A DNA stretch of 64,000 nucleotides from Hyperoplus lanceolatus (Eukaryota > Chordata > Actinopteri > Uranoscopiformes > Ammodytidae), in contig CM049406.2 in NCBI GenBank assembly GCA_026929865.2, positions 24,354,001 through 24,418,000 of the forward strand, read 5' to 3'. The notes under the pieces were generated by a model. The model was not told the origin of the DNA and ran no database searches. It worked only from the letters and a program-made list of their open reading frames with translations. Below, piece after piece: positions 47,449-60,199 of the stretch; the first letter of the stretch is position 1, and every line of letters begins with the position of its first letter. A program made the translations under genes and the position numbers.

Positions 47449-48956
47449 TGCCGACAAACAGCGGGCTATCACCGGGGGGGAACAAGTTTTTGGTCAAGGG
47501 AACCCGGGGACAGGGCTAGGCTCGACTCGCGCGACGCTGGTGGTGGCCAGAACAGACACCTTGCTGACAGAACTGGCTAGGAGACTGGGCGACTGACAAA
47601 CTACTTCTTCTACACGGAGGGAGAGAGAAAACAGAAGAACTTCACAGGCACAGGCGCCATCTGTTGGTTTGGAAGGATGCCCTACCGTATTTCGATGAAA
47701 AGTTACTCTCTCTGCGTTGCATATCACATCCTTTTTTTTTTTTTACTACACTACATACTAAAGTATAGAAGAGTTTTAGGGCCACAGGGGAGAAAAAAAA
47801 TCAGATAAGGAAGATTTGTTTTTATTATGTCAAAAATAAAGACGAATCCTCCAACATGCATACTACAATTGACTTGCATGTATTGGGACATTAAATGTTT
47901 TTTCAGCATACCACAATTGACTTGCATGTATTGGGACATCCTAACTCTTTTTCTGGCATACTGCCTAGTATGGAAGTATGGGTATTGGAACGCAGGGTAA
48001 CATTTGGAAATATTTCAGAATAAAATATTGGAAATTTCAAATTGTGATATGAAAACGCCACACTTGTTTGCAGTGCTTGGCACTATCACACCTACCATAA
48101 AAACATGACACAAACAAATAAACATAGACATTATTTTATTTTAAAAATTCCAACAGTATAAAGTCATACAATTAAAATATAAAACATACAATGTAGTCCC
48201 TTACAAGTATTTTCAAAATAAATGTTCTTTATATGGATTTAAACATCTCACTGTCTTTTCTGATTACAATCCAACTTTGCTACGTTTTAAAATTCAAGTA
48301 TTTTGGTCTCTCCCTTGGCACCCTTTACATAGCAGGTGCTCATTGAATATCTTGTGATGAGACGTCCCCTGTCTTCATGTTGGCGTGGGGGAAGGCCACC
48401 CTGACAGTGATCACACTGCTCTCTTTCATAGCCAGGGACCCCGCCTGCTCAGCTTTTCGTGGTGGTTTTGCAGGAAACTGCTGAATACACTGAAAAACTG
48501 CTCAGTGTATTACAATGTTGCGCATACTGCTGTTTAGACAAGATCAGATTAATGTATTGTCAGTAGGGGGGTATTGCTCCCACGTAGAGACAAAGACTTG
48601 AATCCAGCGTCTTACAAAATGCCTGTTTTGGCTTCTTCATAGTCGGTTACTAGTAGGCACTAGAAAAGAAAAGCCTTCTGCCAATGTGAAACCATGATCC
48701 AACATAAAGAGCTACTGCCTCTGAAAACAGTTAACATTCACAAATTGAAAATCACTGAAATTACGATCTAAGACTTTCTTATCAGCACAGAAGTGTAGCA
48801 TGATAGTTGGTTAAAAATAATGACCTTGTGGCAGAAAATAAAGATCAGGATTATAGATGTGTCTCTATTTTCTTTTTCCCATAATTTTTGCAGACATGTG
48901 GACCAGCAGACAGGACTGAAAACAACTGCTTTTCAACTTTGATGGTGGGGGCGGCC
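47449..48956. other. agfg1 5' region and fen1-like 3' flank
   Basis: The part 47449-47700 is GC-richer and should hold the agfg1 5' UTR and promoter. At 47840-47945 a 30 bp unit (ACAATTGACTTGCATGTATT) is repeated in tandem. The rest of the stretch up to 48956 is likely the 3' UTR of the fen1-like gene. No further gene is seen. Confidence 0.4.
47862..47942. repeat. Short tandem duplication
   Basis: The block GCATACTACAATTGACTTGC... followed by ATGTATTGGGACAT occurs twice, at about 47862-47893 and 47907-47940, with one difference near the start. Confidence 0.75.
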
Positions 48957-51900
48957 TCATTTTGACTTTGGTCTCTTTCTGTTAACGCTTAAAGAGTTTG
49001 CAGAGCTTGCGGGCTAGAGGAAGAAAGAGAAAACATGTCTGAAAAATATATATATATATATATTCTAAAAAAAATTCAGTTCACTTAGCTTTCAAAATGC
49101 ACTGAACTAAAAGGGATTTATGTTGTGCTCACCTGAGCCCTCTTTCTTGTAACTCGGAAGAAGTCCTCCATGCGAGTCTGCCTGTTACGTCCAGCTGCCC
49201 TATCCTTTTCCCTCTCCTCCCGCTTACTTTCCCGCATCTGACGGAACTTTTCCATCCGCCGGCGGACCCTGTCCTCCCTGAAAACACACCAACATTAATA
49301 TGTACAGTCAATGCTATCTTTGAAAGCGACAGAGAAGCATGTCAAACTGAACAGACTCTAGTACGTACTTCACACGTTTGATGTGACAGAGAAACCCAAC
49401 CAGGGCTTCTTCGTCCGGCTCAGTCCAGGTGAGTTCAGTTGCTATGGGTTCTGGTGCGTCCAAGAATATCTTCCGTGCTTCCTTAAACTGCCAGAAATGT
49501 GGCACAGGATGCGTCTGAAGTGAGGGAGGCAGACATCGGTTTCTTATTAGATCTTACACTTTGTTTTTCTAAAAGCAACTTGAAGAAATAAAAAAAAAAA
49601 CATCACTGGTTGTTCATCATGTACCTGTCTGTTGATATGCATAACCAAATTCTCAATAGTACGGTGCTTCTGGATCAAGGTCAGGGCTCTCTTCGGACCG
49701 AAACCGGCTATCTTTTCACAGTAGTCACAGCCCAACAAGATACACAGGTCCACGAACTGGAGAGGAAGATTGCAAAAGAAGGAAATGTTGTTCACTAATT
49801 GGCATAGGGAGGATTCCCATAAGTGGTATCACAAGTTTAGATAGTCAATGCTTTAAGAGACAACTTTATGAAGGTTTCAGTCTTACCTCCTCTTGACTTA
49901 TTTGGAGTTTCGCTAACAGCTTTGGCAAAGAATATTCAACGACTTCACTGTAAAGAAGAGGAAGAGGGTAGATCATCATTCGTCCCAACTCACTAGTAGT
50001 GGCATCGATATACAAATATCAGAGATCTATCAGTTAGCTAGTGACTTGCCAGAAAGAAATAAACAGCAGCAAACAGACCTTCTAGATTGCAACGTTCCGT
50101 GTCTACCCCTCCTTGGGGAATTTACAGAAGCTACGGTGGCCTCTTTTCACAATATTAAAGCGGCTACAAGTAACATTTAAATATCTTTTAACCCATTGAT
50201 GACGGCTGCTGCGCGATGCCACATTGCCTCTCCTGCCTGATGCTGCATAGTGCAGCATTGTTACTTTATCTAATGTTCATGGCATGCACAGCATAGAATG
50301 CACTGTCATTGGTTCAAATACACATGAGGTGGGTTTTGTTGATTTTTTAAGACCATGTGATCACCCAAAAGTTGTGTGGTTTGGCGAAAATCACATCAAT
50401 AAAAAAAATAAAAAAATAAAAATAAAATAAATCAATTAAAAAAAAATAAGCCGGCTGTGTCAGCGATAGTGTATTACAGAACAGTTAGTGGCGTTTGGTG
50501 CGCAGAATCAAGGTCCACTATAGGCTACTGACGAAAATCACACTAAATATTTTATATTATTTATTCTTTTTTTTCTCCCCCATCTAATTTTGACGATTTT
50601 TAGAAAAATTTGTTGGTGTGTAAGCGCTAAGGGAGCATGTTTAAATAAAACTTGTGAACCTTAACTTTTAAATGTATTTTATTTCATGTTTCTATGTGCT
50701 ACACAGGCTTAGATATTAAGGTTTTGGTAGACTTGACAATTTGTACTATTTTTTCAGAAAACCCTCAGGCATTAAGGACATCCATCCTAGATTGCCATAG
50801 TCATCAATGGGTTAAACAGCCTCATGTTTCCTCTGATAATCATAAATGACCTTTAACAGCAAACGAGACCATCAGTGCAAAGAAAGATGTTTAAAAATAG
50901 TTTTTATTACTGCTTTTGGTCTGGTCGCACACCCAGTCCGATTTTCGGTTCACTCGTGCAGGCTCTATGGTCACATATCCATATTGGTCGCAGATTTCAG
51001 TGTGGCGCAACAACGTGAATTGAGAAGCCTATCCCTCCAGGTGAGGGAAGGGGAGCGGGAGCCTTGTTTGAGACAGTTATTTGTCGTCATAATGACTGAT
51101 AACGGGGCTGAACCATCAAAGAAAAAATGCAATGAAGAAAAGCTAAAAGGGAGAGTGATACAGGCTATGGGCGGGACCAGGGCGTTGCCAAGCAACGTGT
51201 ATACAATTTCACGAGAGCGAAACTAGACTGCAGTGTTTACTCCTAAATGAATGAGCGGTTGGTACTAACACAAAGTTTGCTTTGCTTCACCATCATCAGA
51301 TAACCATTATCTGAAATAGTCATTATTTACAACAACATAAACACATTACCTCATCGTGATCCATACTAACTGCCATCTCTCTTTCATTCGCTTTCTGTGA
51401 GGAGTCGGACACGTAATCTTTCAGCTCCGTGAGAGAGAGTAGTTAGGTGACACTGCTGGATCAACTCATTGCAATCAGGTGTGTGTGCCAGACTGGCATT
51501 AGTTGATGCAGTGTCAAAACCACTCTCACGGAGCCGAAAAGAGTCCTCACAGCTTTCAACACCGACATCACTATATTCTCCCTTCTGTTCACACTCCCCT
51601 GCACGACCTATAAACAGCTTTCACACGGGCGTCTAAAATACTACCGCTTTTGTCGAAAGGGGACGCCAACGTGCCATCTTACTCGTAGTGGCTTTAAGTG
51701 ATGTGGTGAAGATGTATTTTAGTTATTTATTCTATAGAATTTATTCTTCGTCTTCACAATAGCTGCATTTCCGGCGGACACCACTATATACTGTGTGCAA
51801 AAAATGTAGGCAAGTTGTATTTTTGAGGATACATTGTATTATTGAACAACTACAGTGCTCTCGGTCAATCCAAAATGTTAAAGAACCTAAACCTGAATGT

Positions 51901-54655
51901 TTACGAAAGTTAAAGTGAGGCTTTGTCTGTCTTACGAGAATATATATATGTGTTGCTATTATTAGGCAACTATTAGTATGCAGAATTATTCTTCAACTAA
52001 ATAAAACAACGGAAATTTTCCCATCTCACTTTTTTATTTTCATCGGTTAAAGTGAGAATAATAAAACATCTCAAAATGTACAAATAAAAATTTCCGACAT
52101 GTAAAAAAAAAAAATCAGTGACCAATATAGCCACCCTTCTTTTCAATAACTGTCACAAGCCTTCCATTCAAGGAGTCTGTCAATTTCTTGATCGGTTGAC
52201 GATCAACTTTTTGTGCAGCAGCAACCACAGCCTCCCAGACACTGTTCCGAGAGGTGTACTGATTTCCTTCACTGTAAATATCCCGTTTAGGCAGGGTTCT
52301 CAATAGGGTTTAAGTCAGGTGAGGAAGGGGGTCATGTCATTATTAAGGCAACTATTAGTATCTTTACAGATGAGCTAGTTGGAGGGAATAAAATAAACAA
52401 CAACGTTTTATTTTCAAGTGATAATACACTTATTAAAACATACTCATCAATTTAATATTCCATTTCTCCCAAGTCTGTTATGAGAAATGCCAATTCCCTT
52501 TTCCACATTGTGTCTTTAAGAAACACATTGAGAGCAAAGTTTCTTACCTGTCCCTCTTGGCGTTCAGCTGGCGAATGAGAATATTGCCTCCAAAAGGCAG
52601 AGTGTCCATGTCCTCTGATGCCACAGCGTCCACAGTCCCCTCTCTTACCAGCCGGGCGCACAGTGCCTCGGCGTCCGCAGGAGCCTGCAGCACAGGACAG
52701 AGACAAAGAGATTAATATGAAAACTCATTTGAAGTGAGGTAAGAAAGGAAAGAGACAGCAAGAGAAACACGAACAAAAATATATATATAGTATAGTATTC
52801 CCTGTTTAGAAGGTTGTACCTGGATGACAGGTACACCTAGAAGCTTCAGGAGGTGGAGACAGTCTTTGGTCATTGGTGATGCTGCGTTGAGAAGAAAAGA
52901 GGAACACATTCAGAGAAGCTCCCAGAGTTTGTCTTATAAACGTAATGTGTTCTATGACTTTTGAAACTTCACACAGTGTGCATGTGGTTATCAGTCTGTG
53001 TAGATGACGTGCTATACCTGCGCCTGTGCATTTGGCAGATTTCCAACCGGCTACCTCCGCTCGCTTCTCAAGCTGCAGGAAAAAAAGGACTTTCGATCAG
53101 CATGGCACGGCAGGTCTGTGTTGTCCCTACCTAATCACACTGAGACATCAAATCCACTTTCATATCCTTGTTTACATATTTTTCTTCAACCAACACATGT
53201 AAGGAGACCAGCTGTATGCTGTATACCGCCCACTATGAGCATGCTTAGAATTCCTATTAATCTCTCTCTTTGGCCTGTGACTGCCCTGTGCATAGCATGA
53301 TGACATGTTTTATTGTCAAGTTGAGTCAAAAGATACAAACGCAAAAGGTGTTACTTACAACAGCTGTCTTTTCCCCGGGAGGCTTTCCGTCAAACACAAA
53401 GACCGGCTTTATGTCGTGTTCTAGGAAGGTAAGCGTGCGGAAGAAGAGACCCGTCAGGGGGCTGCAGAGAAGATATAAAGGGATATTTCACACAAATAAA
53501 CTAAGCCAGAGAATAGACACTCTGTGTATTGGGATTGAAATGGGGAATCAATGCATATAATGTTTTCACCTCAGTAAAGGAGTAGCTGCACGGAACTGGT
53601 TCACAACAATAGAGGTGTCCAGTGCGATTACTTTTCCTGTGGAGTGTAACACAGCACCAAACATTACCATCCCCTTTCAAAGTTTGTCTGTCACAATTGT
53701 AACATATTACATTTAGTCACATAGGTACAGTATTTAGATATGGTCTATCAGTCGGGTACTTTTAACTTCCTTTGCAACAGTTTTATTCAACTGTATGGGT
53801 GTTTGCGTGTACACAACTATGAAAATATCATTACAAGACATTATTTCGCTGGGAACATTCATATTATTTGATTCAAAAGTTTCTGAATCATCATAAAATG
53901 TATCAGACAGCAGCAGTGATTCAAATATGTTTTCATACAGCCACAATATGACAATACATCATGATAAGCTTTATCCGACTGTGTCGTCAGAGCCTGACTG
54001 GAAGTGCCTTGGAATTAGTGTTTCATTTAATGTCTTCTAATAAACTGAGTAGGTGGTAGACAACAGTTATCACAGTGTAATAAAATGATGGGCATATGTT
54101 AATGAGATAACTCTGTGACATGCTTTAGTGACTATTTCTTATTAGTTTAAATAGTTTAGACCTATAGTGGTGGATAAAGTGTTCAAATCAATTAGGCCTA
54201 CTTGAGTAAAAATAGTAATACCACAAAGTTAAAAGAAACACAACAAGTATCATAACTACAATACAAGCTAAAGGAACTAAGATTTATAAGCAACATAAGT
54301 AAAAGTACTAGTAATAGTTTTCATTGTATTGTAAGATATCACTGGAACATTATACCGGATGCTTTAACATTAGCAGTGTTTCAATGTTGCAACTGATGTT
54401 ATATCTACTTGGCATAGCTTTACGTGTTGGGGTTTTGTTGTGAAGGATAGTCAAAAGTTAGCTAAGTTCAGCTAGGAGGCTAGCTAACATTAGCGATTAG
54501 CAACTGCAGTTAAACAACACGACACACATCGTGTTTATAAAACAGAGACAGACAGCCATGTCAGAGGTTTTACCGGCGTAGTCACTGATATCCTTGTGAG
54601 AAATAGCCTCGGGAGCATCTGACCGGATCAAATCTGCCAGTTTAGTGATCCCCAT
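48957..54655 (-). CDS. Flap endonuclease 1-like nuclease (XPG/RAD2 family)
   Basis: Eleven exons on the minus strand: 54655-54574, 53636-53570, 53461-53359, 53072-53018, 52881-52820, 52684-52548, 49947-49887, 49756-49625, 49514-49369, 49277-49133 and 49013-48957, together 348 aa. The N-terminal XPG domain ([41 protein letters not shown]) carries the metal-binding aspartates. The internal XPG domain reads [13 protein letters not shown] and [11 protein letters not shown], and [21 protein letters not shown] gives the last acidic residue and the helix-hairpin-helix. One site differs from FEN1: the SEAE motif is ADAE, a Glu-to-Asp change. The tail is basic ([14 protein letters not shown], with a PCNA-box-like MEDFF) and ends in NRKRPKSK, a likely nuclear signal. 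Canonical FEN1 has about 380 aa and is closer to other species, so this is a divergent paralogue, like the probable fen1 homologue annotated in zebrafish. Confidence 0.9.
50017..51698. mobile_element. Element R unit, copy 2, in fen1-like intron 6
   Basis: Matches 32659-34337 in the same orientation at roughly 95 percent identity by eye, including the open segment X (50017-50154), the terminus TTAAAGCGGCTACAAGTAAC and the nested piggyBac MITE. It lies in the 2.6 kb intron between exons 6 and 7 of the fen1-like gene, well away from both splice sites. Confidence 0.75.
50192..50811. mobile_element. piggyBac-type MITE, copy 2
   Basis: Termini CCCATTGATGAC and GTCATCAATGGG, flanked by TTAA, at the same position inside element R as in copy 1. 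It is 20 bp longer, mainly because a block with TTAGATATTAAGG near 50709 is missing from copy 1. Confidence 0.85.
51950..52370 (-). mobile_element. Tc1/mariner fragment
   Basis: On the minus strand at 52303-52115 is the last 60 residues of a Tc1-like transposase ([20 protein letters not shown] ... [13 protein letters not shown], stop). The flanks at about 51968 and 52343 share ATTA(A)GGCAACTATTAGTAT, read in the same direction. The catalytic part is absent, so this is a deletion derivative. It differs from the fold-back Tc1 family at 4777. Confidence 0.7.
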
Positions 54656-56458
54656 TGTGTCGCCAGCAACACTGCTCTTCTGTCATATGTAAACTTCCGG
54701 TAACGTAGAAAAAAAATATGTTCAGGTTTGGTCCATGGACCTATTAAGAAAGGTTTGGTCCTGATCCGAATTAAGTGTCGCCTGGGGAGGGTATTTGTTA
54801 GTAAAAAAAATCGTTTTTTACTGTCACAATACCTAACCTATCCACATTGATGTCCAGTTAACATCCCCTGAACATCTTCCTGGTGTTAAAGCTAGAGGAG
54901 CAGCAGAGGGCAGCAATGCACAGATGACAATGACAGAGACACAACACTGGGGGACATTGACATCCATCATTTATTACAGCAAAAATATTCACAATGAATG
55001 TCTTCATGTATCTCAAAGAAAATACGAGTTTTAACTTAATACTCCAGTTTAACCAGAGTGTAACATGTTGGGGATGTCTCTCTCTCTGCATATGTGATAA
55101 ATAAATCCCAAATAAATATATAGATAGGCCTACTCATTTTGTTGTTGAAAACAACAAATGACATTGATATTTTATATACATAGCCATCATCATACAGACA
55201 GTAGCTCTAAGATTTATATAACACTGTATGATGAATAAAACCACATATTCCATGCTTTGAGTCTTAATTTAGTAGAAAAACATGAATGGTCACATTCTCA
55301 GGGAAAACGAGCTCAAACTGCACAAATAGCATGGGAAAACATGATCACTTCACAGATAAGACCCTTAGTACCCTACCCTTAGCATTTGTGTTGTGCTGCA
55401 TTAAGCTTATAACACAATCCCTAGACTGTCAAATAGTTTTTTTTTTTTTTTTTTTAAATCTACATTTAAAGGATAACTACAAACATTTAAAAAATAGGCT
55501 TTTCAAGTACTGTTCACAATTGTGTGGGGTAATGCAAAACACAAAAGGACATTCAGGGTAAACATTATGGCATCTCCAGATTTAGTTATCTTACTTTGAC
55601 ACTTTAAGAATGGTAGCTTTTGACAACGGAGGAACCTCAACGTGAAACAGACAAGACTGGTCAGGTCTGAAACTTGGTCCTGTAACAATATATCCATCTC
55701 TTGGGGTTTGGTTCCCAAAACATTTGTTGCTCAAGTAAATCCTTGTTAGCACTGTAAACACTCTTCTATTAGAGTTCACATATGGTTTACCGTCATAAAG
55801 AGTAATGATAAACACCAGCTCTTGCGCATTTTCCCAACTCTTGCGCATGAGTATAGGATTGCACTGTACTTTAAATTTGTTCCAGCATTCCTTATTATCT
55901 GTAATGACCACGTTTGATTTGTCCTTAACTCATGTGAAATCAGAGCAGTATCAGAAGGCTGAACTTAACTCACCAAATAATTTTACAAACATTGAGTGTG
56001 TCATTATGACTTGTCTTGCTAGTCATTTGCCAGTTTAAACAGGAATTAAATACATAGATTAATCTTTTGAGTGTGAAATTATGTGAACTTTAGCTTTACT
56101 TCTATTCAAGTGGTGTTGTATCCCACTTTAGCCCGTTTGTAGTCAGCCAATGTGAAAGTTATCAATGTTAGTTAGATATACCAAACTTTGGTATATCATT
56201 GGTTTTGTAAACAGTGGTTGTGTTTCACAGGTCTTGTCTTGGCAGCATTAAGCTTGAAATCTGTAAGTGAATATAGAGCGTTCTTTAGAAAGAAGGAGGA
56301 TTGTGGTGGAGGCGTTTGCCAATGTTGTTGCAGTTTCCTGAGGTTGCCTTTAGTTGTAGTAAAGACTCAGAAAAGACTCGAAGTGTATTTTAATGGTGGC
56401 GCCTTTAACAAGGAATTGCTTTGGCTTCCAGTGTTTTGGGAGACTGTCTTAAACCACC
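54656..56458. other. Intergenic between fen1-like and mff
   Basis: Holds the fen1-like promoter on the left and probably mff 3' UTR on the right. CATGGACCTATTAAGAAA at 54734-54751 is a solo family Q terminus. A minus-strand open frame at 55591-55911 is listed separately. Confidence 0.4.
55591..55911 (-). CDS. Uncharacterised open frame, 106 codons
   Basis: I cannot name this product. It reads MVITDNKECWNKFKVQCN, then ELVFIITLYDGKPYVNSNRR and VFTVLTRIYLSNKCFGNQ, and PRDGYIVTGPSFRPDQSCLF near the end. Alternating hydrophobic strands and spaced cysteines look like a beta-rich secreted domain, and the spacing recalls a netrin-like (NTR) fold, but that is a guess. An acceptor-like CATTACAG lies 4 codons into the frame, so it could be a terminal exon or a lone exon remnant. 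Codon use is similar to that of the host genes. It lies between fen1-like and mff on the same strand. Confidence 0.3.
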   Translation of the reverse strand: MVITDNKECWNKFKVQCNPILMRKSWENAQELVFIITLYDGKPYVNSNRRVFTVLTRIYLSNKCFGNQTPRDGYIVTGPSFRPDQSCLFHVEVPPLSKATILKVSK

Positions 56459-59400
56459 TTAGCGACGGAGCCAGATCCAGGTGTTAATAAGCCAGAAAGC
56501 CACAGTAGCAGAATACAGGATCACCTCTCGCTTGGAGCGTTCTTTGTTTTCCTCCTCCAGCAGCTGCAGACGCCGGTTCAACTTCACAATCTGGATGGCC
56601 ACATGAACAGAAAAACATTTTTTTTTATAAGTTTGAAAACACTACGTGCTGGGTCCAGGAAATATTTGAAGTAAATATATACATAAGATTATCAAATTAA
56701 GTTTTCAAGAATGCAAAAGGATACAAATCAACATCAACATGAACAGACTCAAAGAATCTGTGAGTGTGCATCTTTTTGATTTTCTCCAGGGATTATAATG
56801 AGATCATCTTAAATAACATTAAATCAAACAAATAAATGCATATAAGCATACAGCTACAGCACTAGAACAAGAGGCCTTCTGCTAGTTTCAAACAATTACT
56901 TGAGCACGCTCTCACTGGTTGAAGATCATATTAGAACTTGTATTTCTTTATGTTTGCTGAACCTTTAGCTCGTACAGCTGGGAATCTAAAAATGCCAGTG
57001 GTAATTTATCGCTCTGCCAGCATCCCTTATAGACAGCCTGATACAGGATACAACAGCTTGCCGTGTCAGCCCACCATAAAAGTTGTAAATTGTAGACATA
57101 AATATTGGGCTGTCAAATTAACGCGTTAATTTAGATTAATTAATCACAGAAAAATTAACGTGATTAAAAAAATTAACGCAGATTAATCGCACTTCTATAA
57201 TGCCCTTTGACCCGGTGCAAAAGTGGTGCGCAGCGGCACCCTGTAGCTTGCTTACACGGCCCGAACAGGTAAAAGGGAGAAAAGTACAGGGAGAAGGGGC
57301 TGAGGGCTCTATGGACAGTTTACGGGATGCTTCGGGCAAATAAGCATGAAGGTAGGAAGACATCATACTTTATTCTCCGCAGTGTCTGTGCATTATTGAT
57401 TTAGTGGGTGCAACAATAGGTTCAAAACAGTATCTCTCGATCTTCCTCCGTGTGTCTCAATTTTGTTTGCTAGCTGTCTCTTCTCCGCATAAACGGACAC
57501 CTGCCCCGTGTGTGTGTATGTGTATGTGTGTGTGTGTGTGTGTGTGTGTCAATATTTTTGCCTATGAGTACGACGATGGTGAATGAATCGAGTTACGAGA
57601 GACGGAGAGTGAGAGAGAGAGAGGGAGAGAGAGACAGAGAGAGAAAAACAAACTGTAGGCTATACAGCTGTTTATAAACAGGCATACAAGTGTCATAAAA
57701 GTATGCGATTAATTTAGATTAATTAATCACAGAGCCTGTAATTAATTAGATACATTTTTTTTAATCGCTAATAAGTATAGGAGACAATTCTCACAATACG
57801 TACCAGAAGCGTATTAATAATCACTTATTATTTTACAGAGGCACTCATTTAGGTTTATGAGACATAATTACCTGTCGTCGTAGTGACGAGGCGTCCACTA
57901 AGCCGGATTCATCAGGGTTTATATCTAGGGCCAGGTCCAGGTGTGTCCTGTGGAGATCAACTAATCTCAATTCAGAATATAAACAAAAGTGACAAACACT
58001 GCAAATGTCTGTACAGCTTAGAGCTGGAACAAATCCTCGATGCAAATTCTCTGCAAAGCTTTGTTTCCAACTTTCCATATAACTATATACAGCGGTGGCA
58101 CACTGTTTCCCACGGATGATTATTACTGTTGGACAACACGCTTACTCTCATTGGTTATTGTATGCTGTGGACAGGACATTGAAGCTCCTATTAGCTCAAG
58201 TGAGGTGTCATTCGAAAGGTTAGGGTGTCACCATTGACTGTATGGGTGTAGCTGACGTTTTCACAATACCGGCGATTAATTAGACAATATTAGACAAGCG
58301 TGCATGCTCTTTTCAAATGATGCAGCAGCAGTTGTAGGGGATTTATGGATGAAATAAAGTCTTTTAGACCAAATATTTTACGATTTGCTGGATTACTATG
58401 AGGCTTCATCTGGGAGCTGCAGTAGAGCTGTACCAGTTTGTTTGCTTGTTGTTAATCTGACAGATTATACCGCGTATATTGTACATGCTGTTGTGATTGT
58501 ATCTCGTAATGCTTTGAATCACTGGAATCACAAGAATCTCTGCTTTCCTAAGATACGTCACATGAGTAACCACTTACAATAGTAGTTGTGTACACAGCAT
58601 CGTCTTACAGATGCTTTCTCTCCTCACCCCTGCTTCAAATTCTCCTGTTCCACATGTAGAGTTTATTTATTTTCTACAAATGTGCTAATTTCTTAAATCC
58701 GTCTTCTGCCAGGATAAGCTGTTTGTTTAGAGAAACTTTGTTAATACAGAGACTTCTGAGAAACTCAGAAAGGACAAAGAAGAGTAATGACCTGCGTTGG
58801 GTGTCATCCAGCACTTCGATGACCTGCTGGTACGCCCGGCGCGTTGTAGACTGGACATAAGACAGGAAGCCAGCAGTTGTCAACAGGTTGATGTTTGCAT
58901 CCTCAGGGGAACAGAGTGGGGGACACAAGCGGACTGGGGGGGCAGAAGGGGAAGGAATTACACTGGCAAAGAGATGAGTGGGGAGAAAGAGTAAAGAAGT
59001 AAGATTTAAAATAGTATAAAGAGTAAAATAAAAATAAGATAAAACTTATTCATAATTGAAAGATATCAGTGGTGGGTGCTCACCTTATGTCACCTCTGCT
59101 CATCTGACTGCTGTGGCGGACTGATATGTTCTCACTCGCACTGCGTTCCCTTCGAGACCGAGCCTGAAATTGAGCCTATAAATGATACAAAATTTGAAAA
59201 TTTAAGTTTTTTTTATTTTTATTTACCTTATTAAATTAGGGTAGTTAACGAAGACCTCACTTGATTATTAGCTTGACTTCCAGTCAGCAAAACTGACTGG
59301 AACAAGTCAACGCTGATTTCGGTCATGGCAAAAAGCACAATTATAACACAGCATCACTGCTCTCACACAACTAAACTAGAGGAGTTAAAGAAACATCTTT

Positions 59401-60199
59401 GATACACACAGTATATACTTTTATTTGAAAATGTTTTGATCCCACATTCCATTTTGGTTATTCTTTTTCCACCAGATAACTTTCAAATCATTTCTACCTA
59501 AACTGTTACTACATCAACAATTTAACAGATGCATCCTATGAGCTATATTGTAAAAAGTATTAATGTGGCTGACTGTTCATCCATAAAAATGCCATGTTTT
59601 CTGCTTTAGATAAGTCTCAAGTTCAGTAAATGAAGGAAATAAAAATAAATAGAAAATCAAGAGAAAGCGTTGATTCGACCCTTACCACATGGCTGGGATT
59701 GCTCTGTGGAGAGGGAGTTTGTTCCGTTTCCAGAGAGTCCAGTGGCTGCTCTGTAAGGGTGAGGACACGCGGTGGGGCTTTCATGCTCAGGAGGTCCACA
59801 GGAGGGACGGACTGAATAAGGTCCAAGTCTCTGGGACGAGAAAAGAGATTGTCCCCGTCATCACCTGTTGGGGAGGAGAAAGATACTGTAAAATGAAAGC
59901 CCTAACTTCAGTTTCTCTGTGCACAGTTGTATGTACACAATAATTTTTGCCATGCAGCCTTGTGCTGAAGTCCTGTCCTGACCTGCTACAAGGATCCTTT
60001 CTGGCACCTGCATGATAGTTGTGCGAGTGGGCAGGGGTTGCTGTAGCGACAGAGACCCCATTTGTTTATCAGAGGACACCATCAGGGTCTCTGGGATTCT
60101 CATGCGCTGGCTGATGCCCTCTGTGTACTCCAAATCATAATGGATGCGGCTCATCTCAGCCACCTCAGCAGCGGGGGAATTGAACGTTTGCCCACTCAT
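56459..60199 (-). CDS. mff: Mitochondrial fission factor
   Basis: Coding exons on the minus strand are 60199-59983, 59864-59686, 59175-59094, 58933-58792, 57947-57872 and 56590-56459, about 275 aa. MFF is a tail-anchored protein of the mitochondrial and peroxisomal outer membrane that recruits the dynamin DRP1 for division. The N-terminal DRP1-recruiting motifs are RIHYDLEYTEGISQRMRIPE and IMQVPERILVAG. RPRDLDLIQSVP and PPRVLTLTEQPLD follow. LLTTAGFLSYVQSTTRRAYQQV and a coiled coil (RRQIVKLNRRLQLLEEENKER) come before the membrane anchor VILYSATVAFWLINTWIWL and the final RR. The third exon reads on in frame only if its donor is GTGACA. A better donor GTGAGC lies 10 bp further on but breaks the frame with exon 4, so an unseen alternative exon may exist. 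MFF sits beside AGFG1 in human 2q36 too. A non-coding first exon probably ends near 60894. Confidence 0.93.
57509..57550. repeat. (GT)n microsatellite
   Basis: About 20 GT units with two TA interruptions, inside the MITE of mff intron 5. Confidence 0.9.
57597..57649. repeat. (GA)-rich microsatellite
   Basis: Imperfect GA run with scattered C and G changes. Confidence 0.8.

Larger units (their letters stand above)
57108..57770. mobile_element. MITE with ATTAATTAATC-rich termini
   Basis: TTAATTTAGATTAATTAATC occurs near 57126 and again near 57710, close to the complement-like runs TTAACGCG and TTTTAATCGC. The left edge GGGCTGTCAAATTAACGCG is a frequent start of fish elements of this kind. It lies in mff intron 5, holds (GT)n and (GA)n runs, and codes for nothing. 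Confidence 0.5.
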
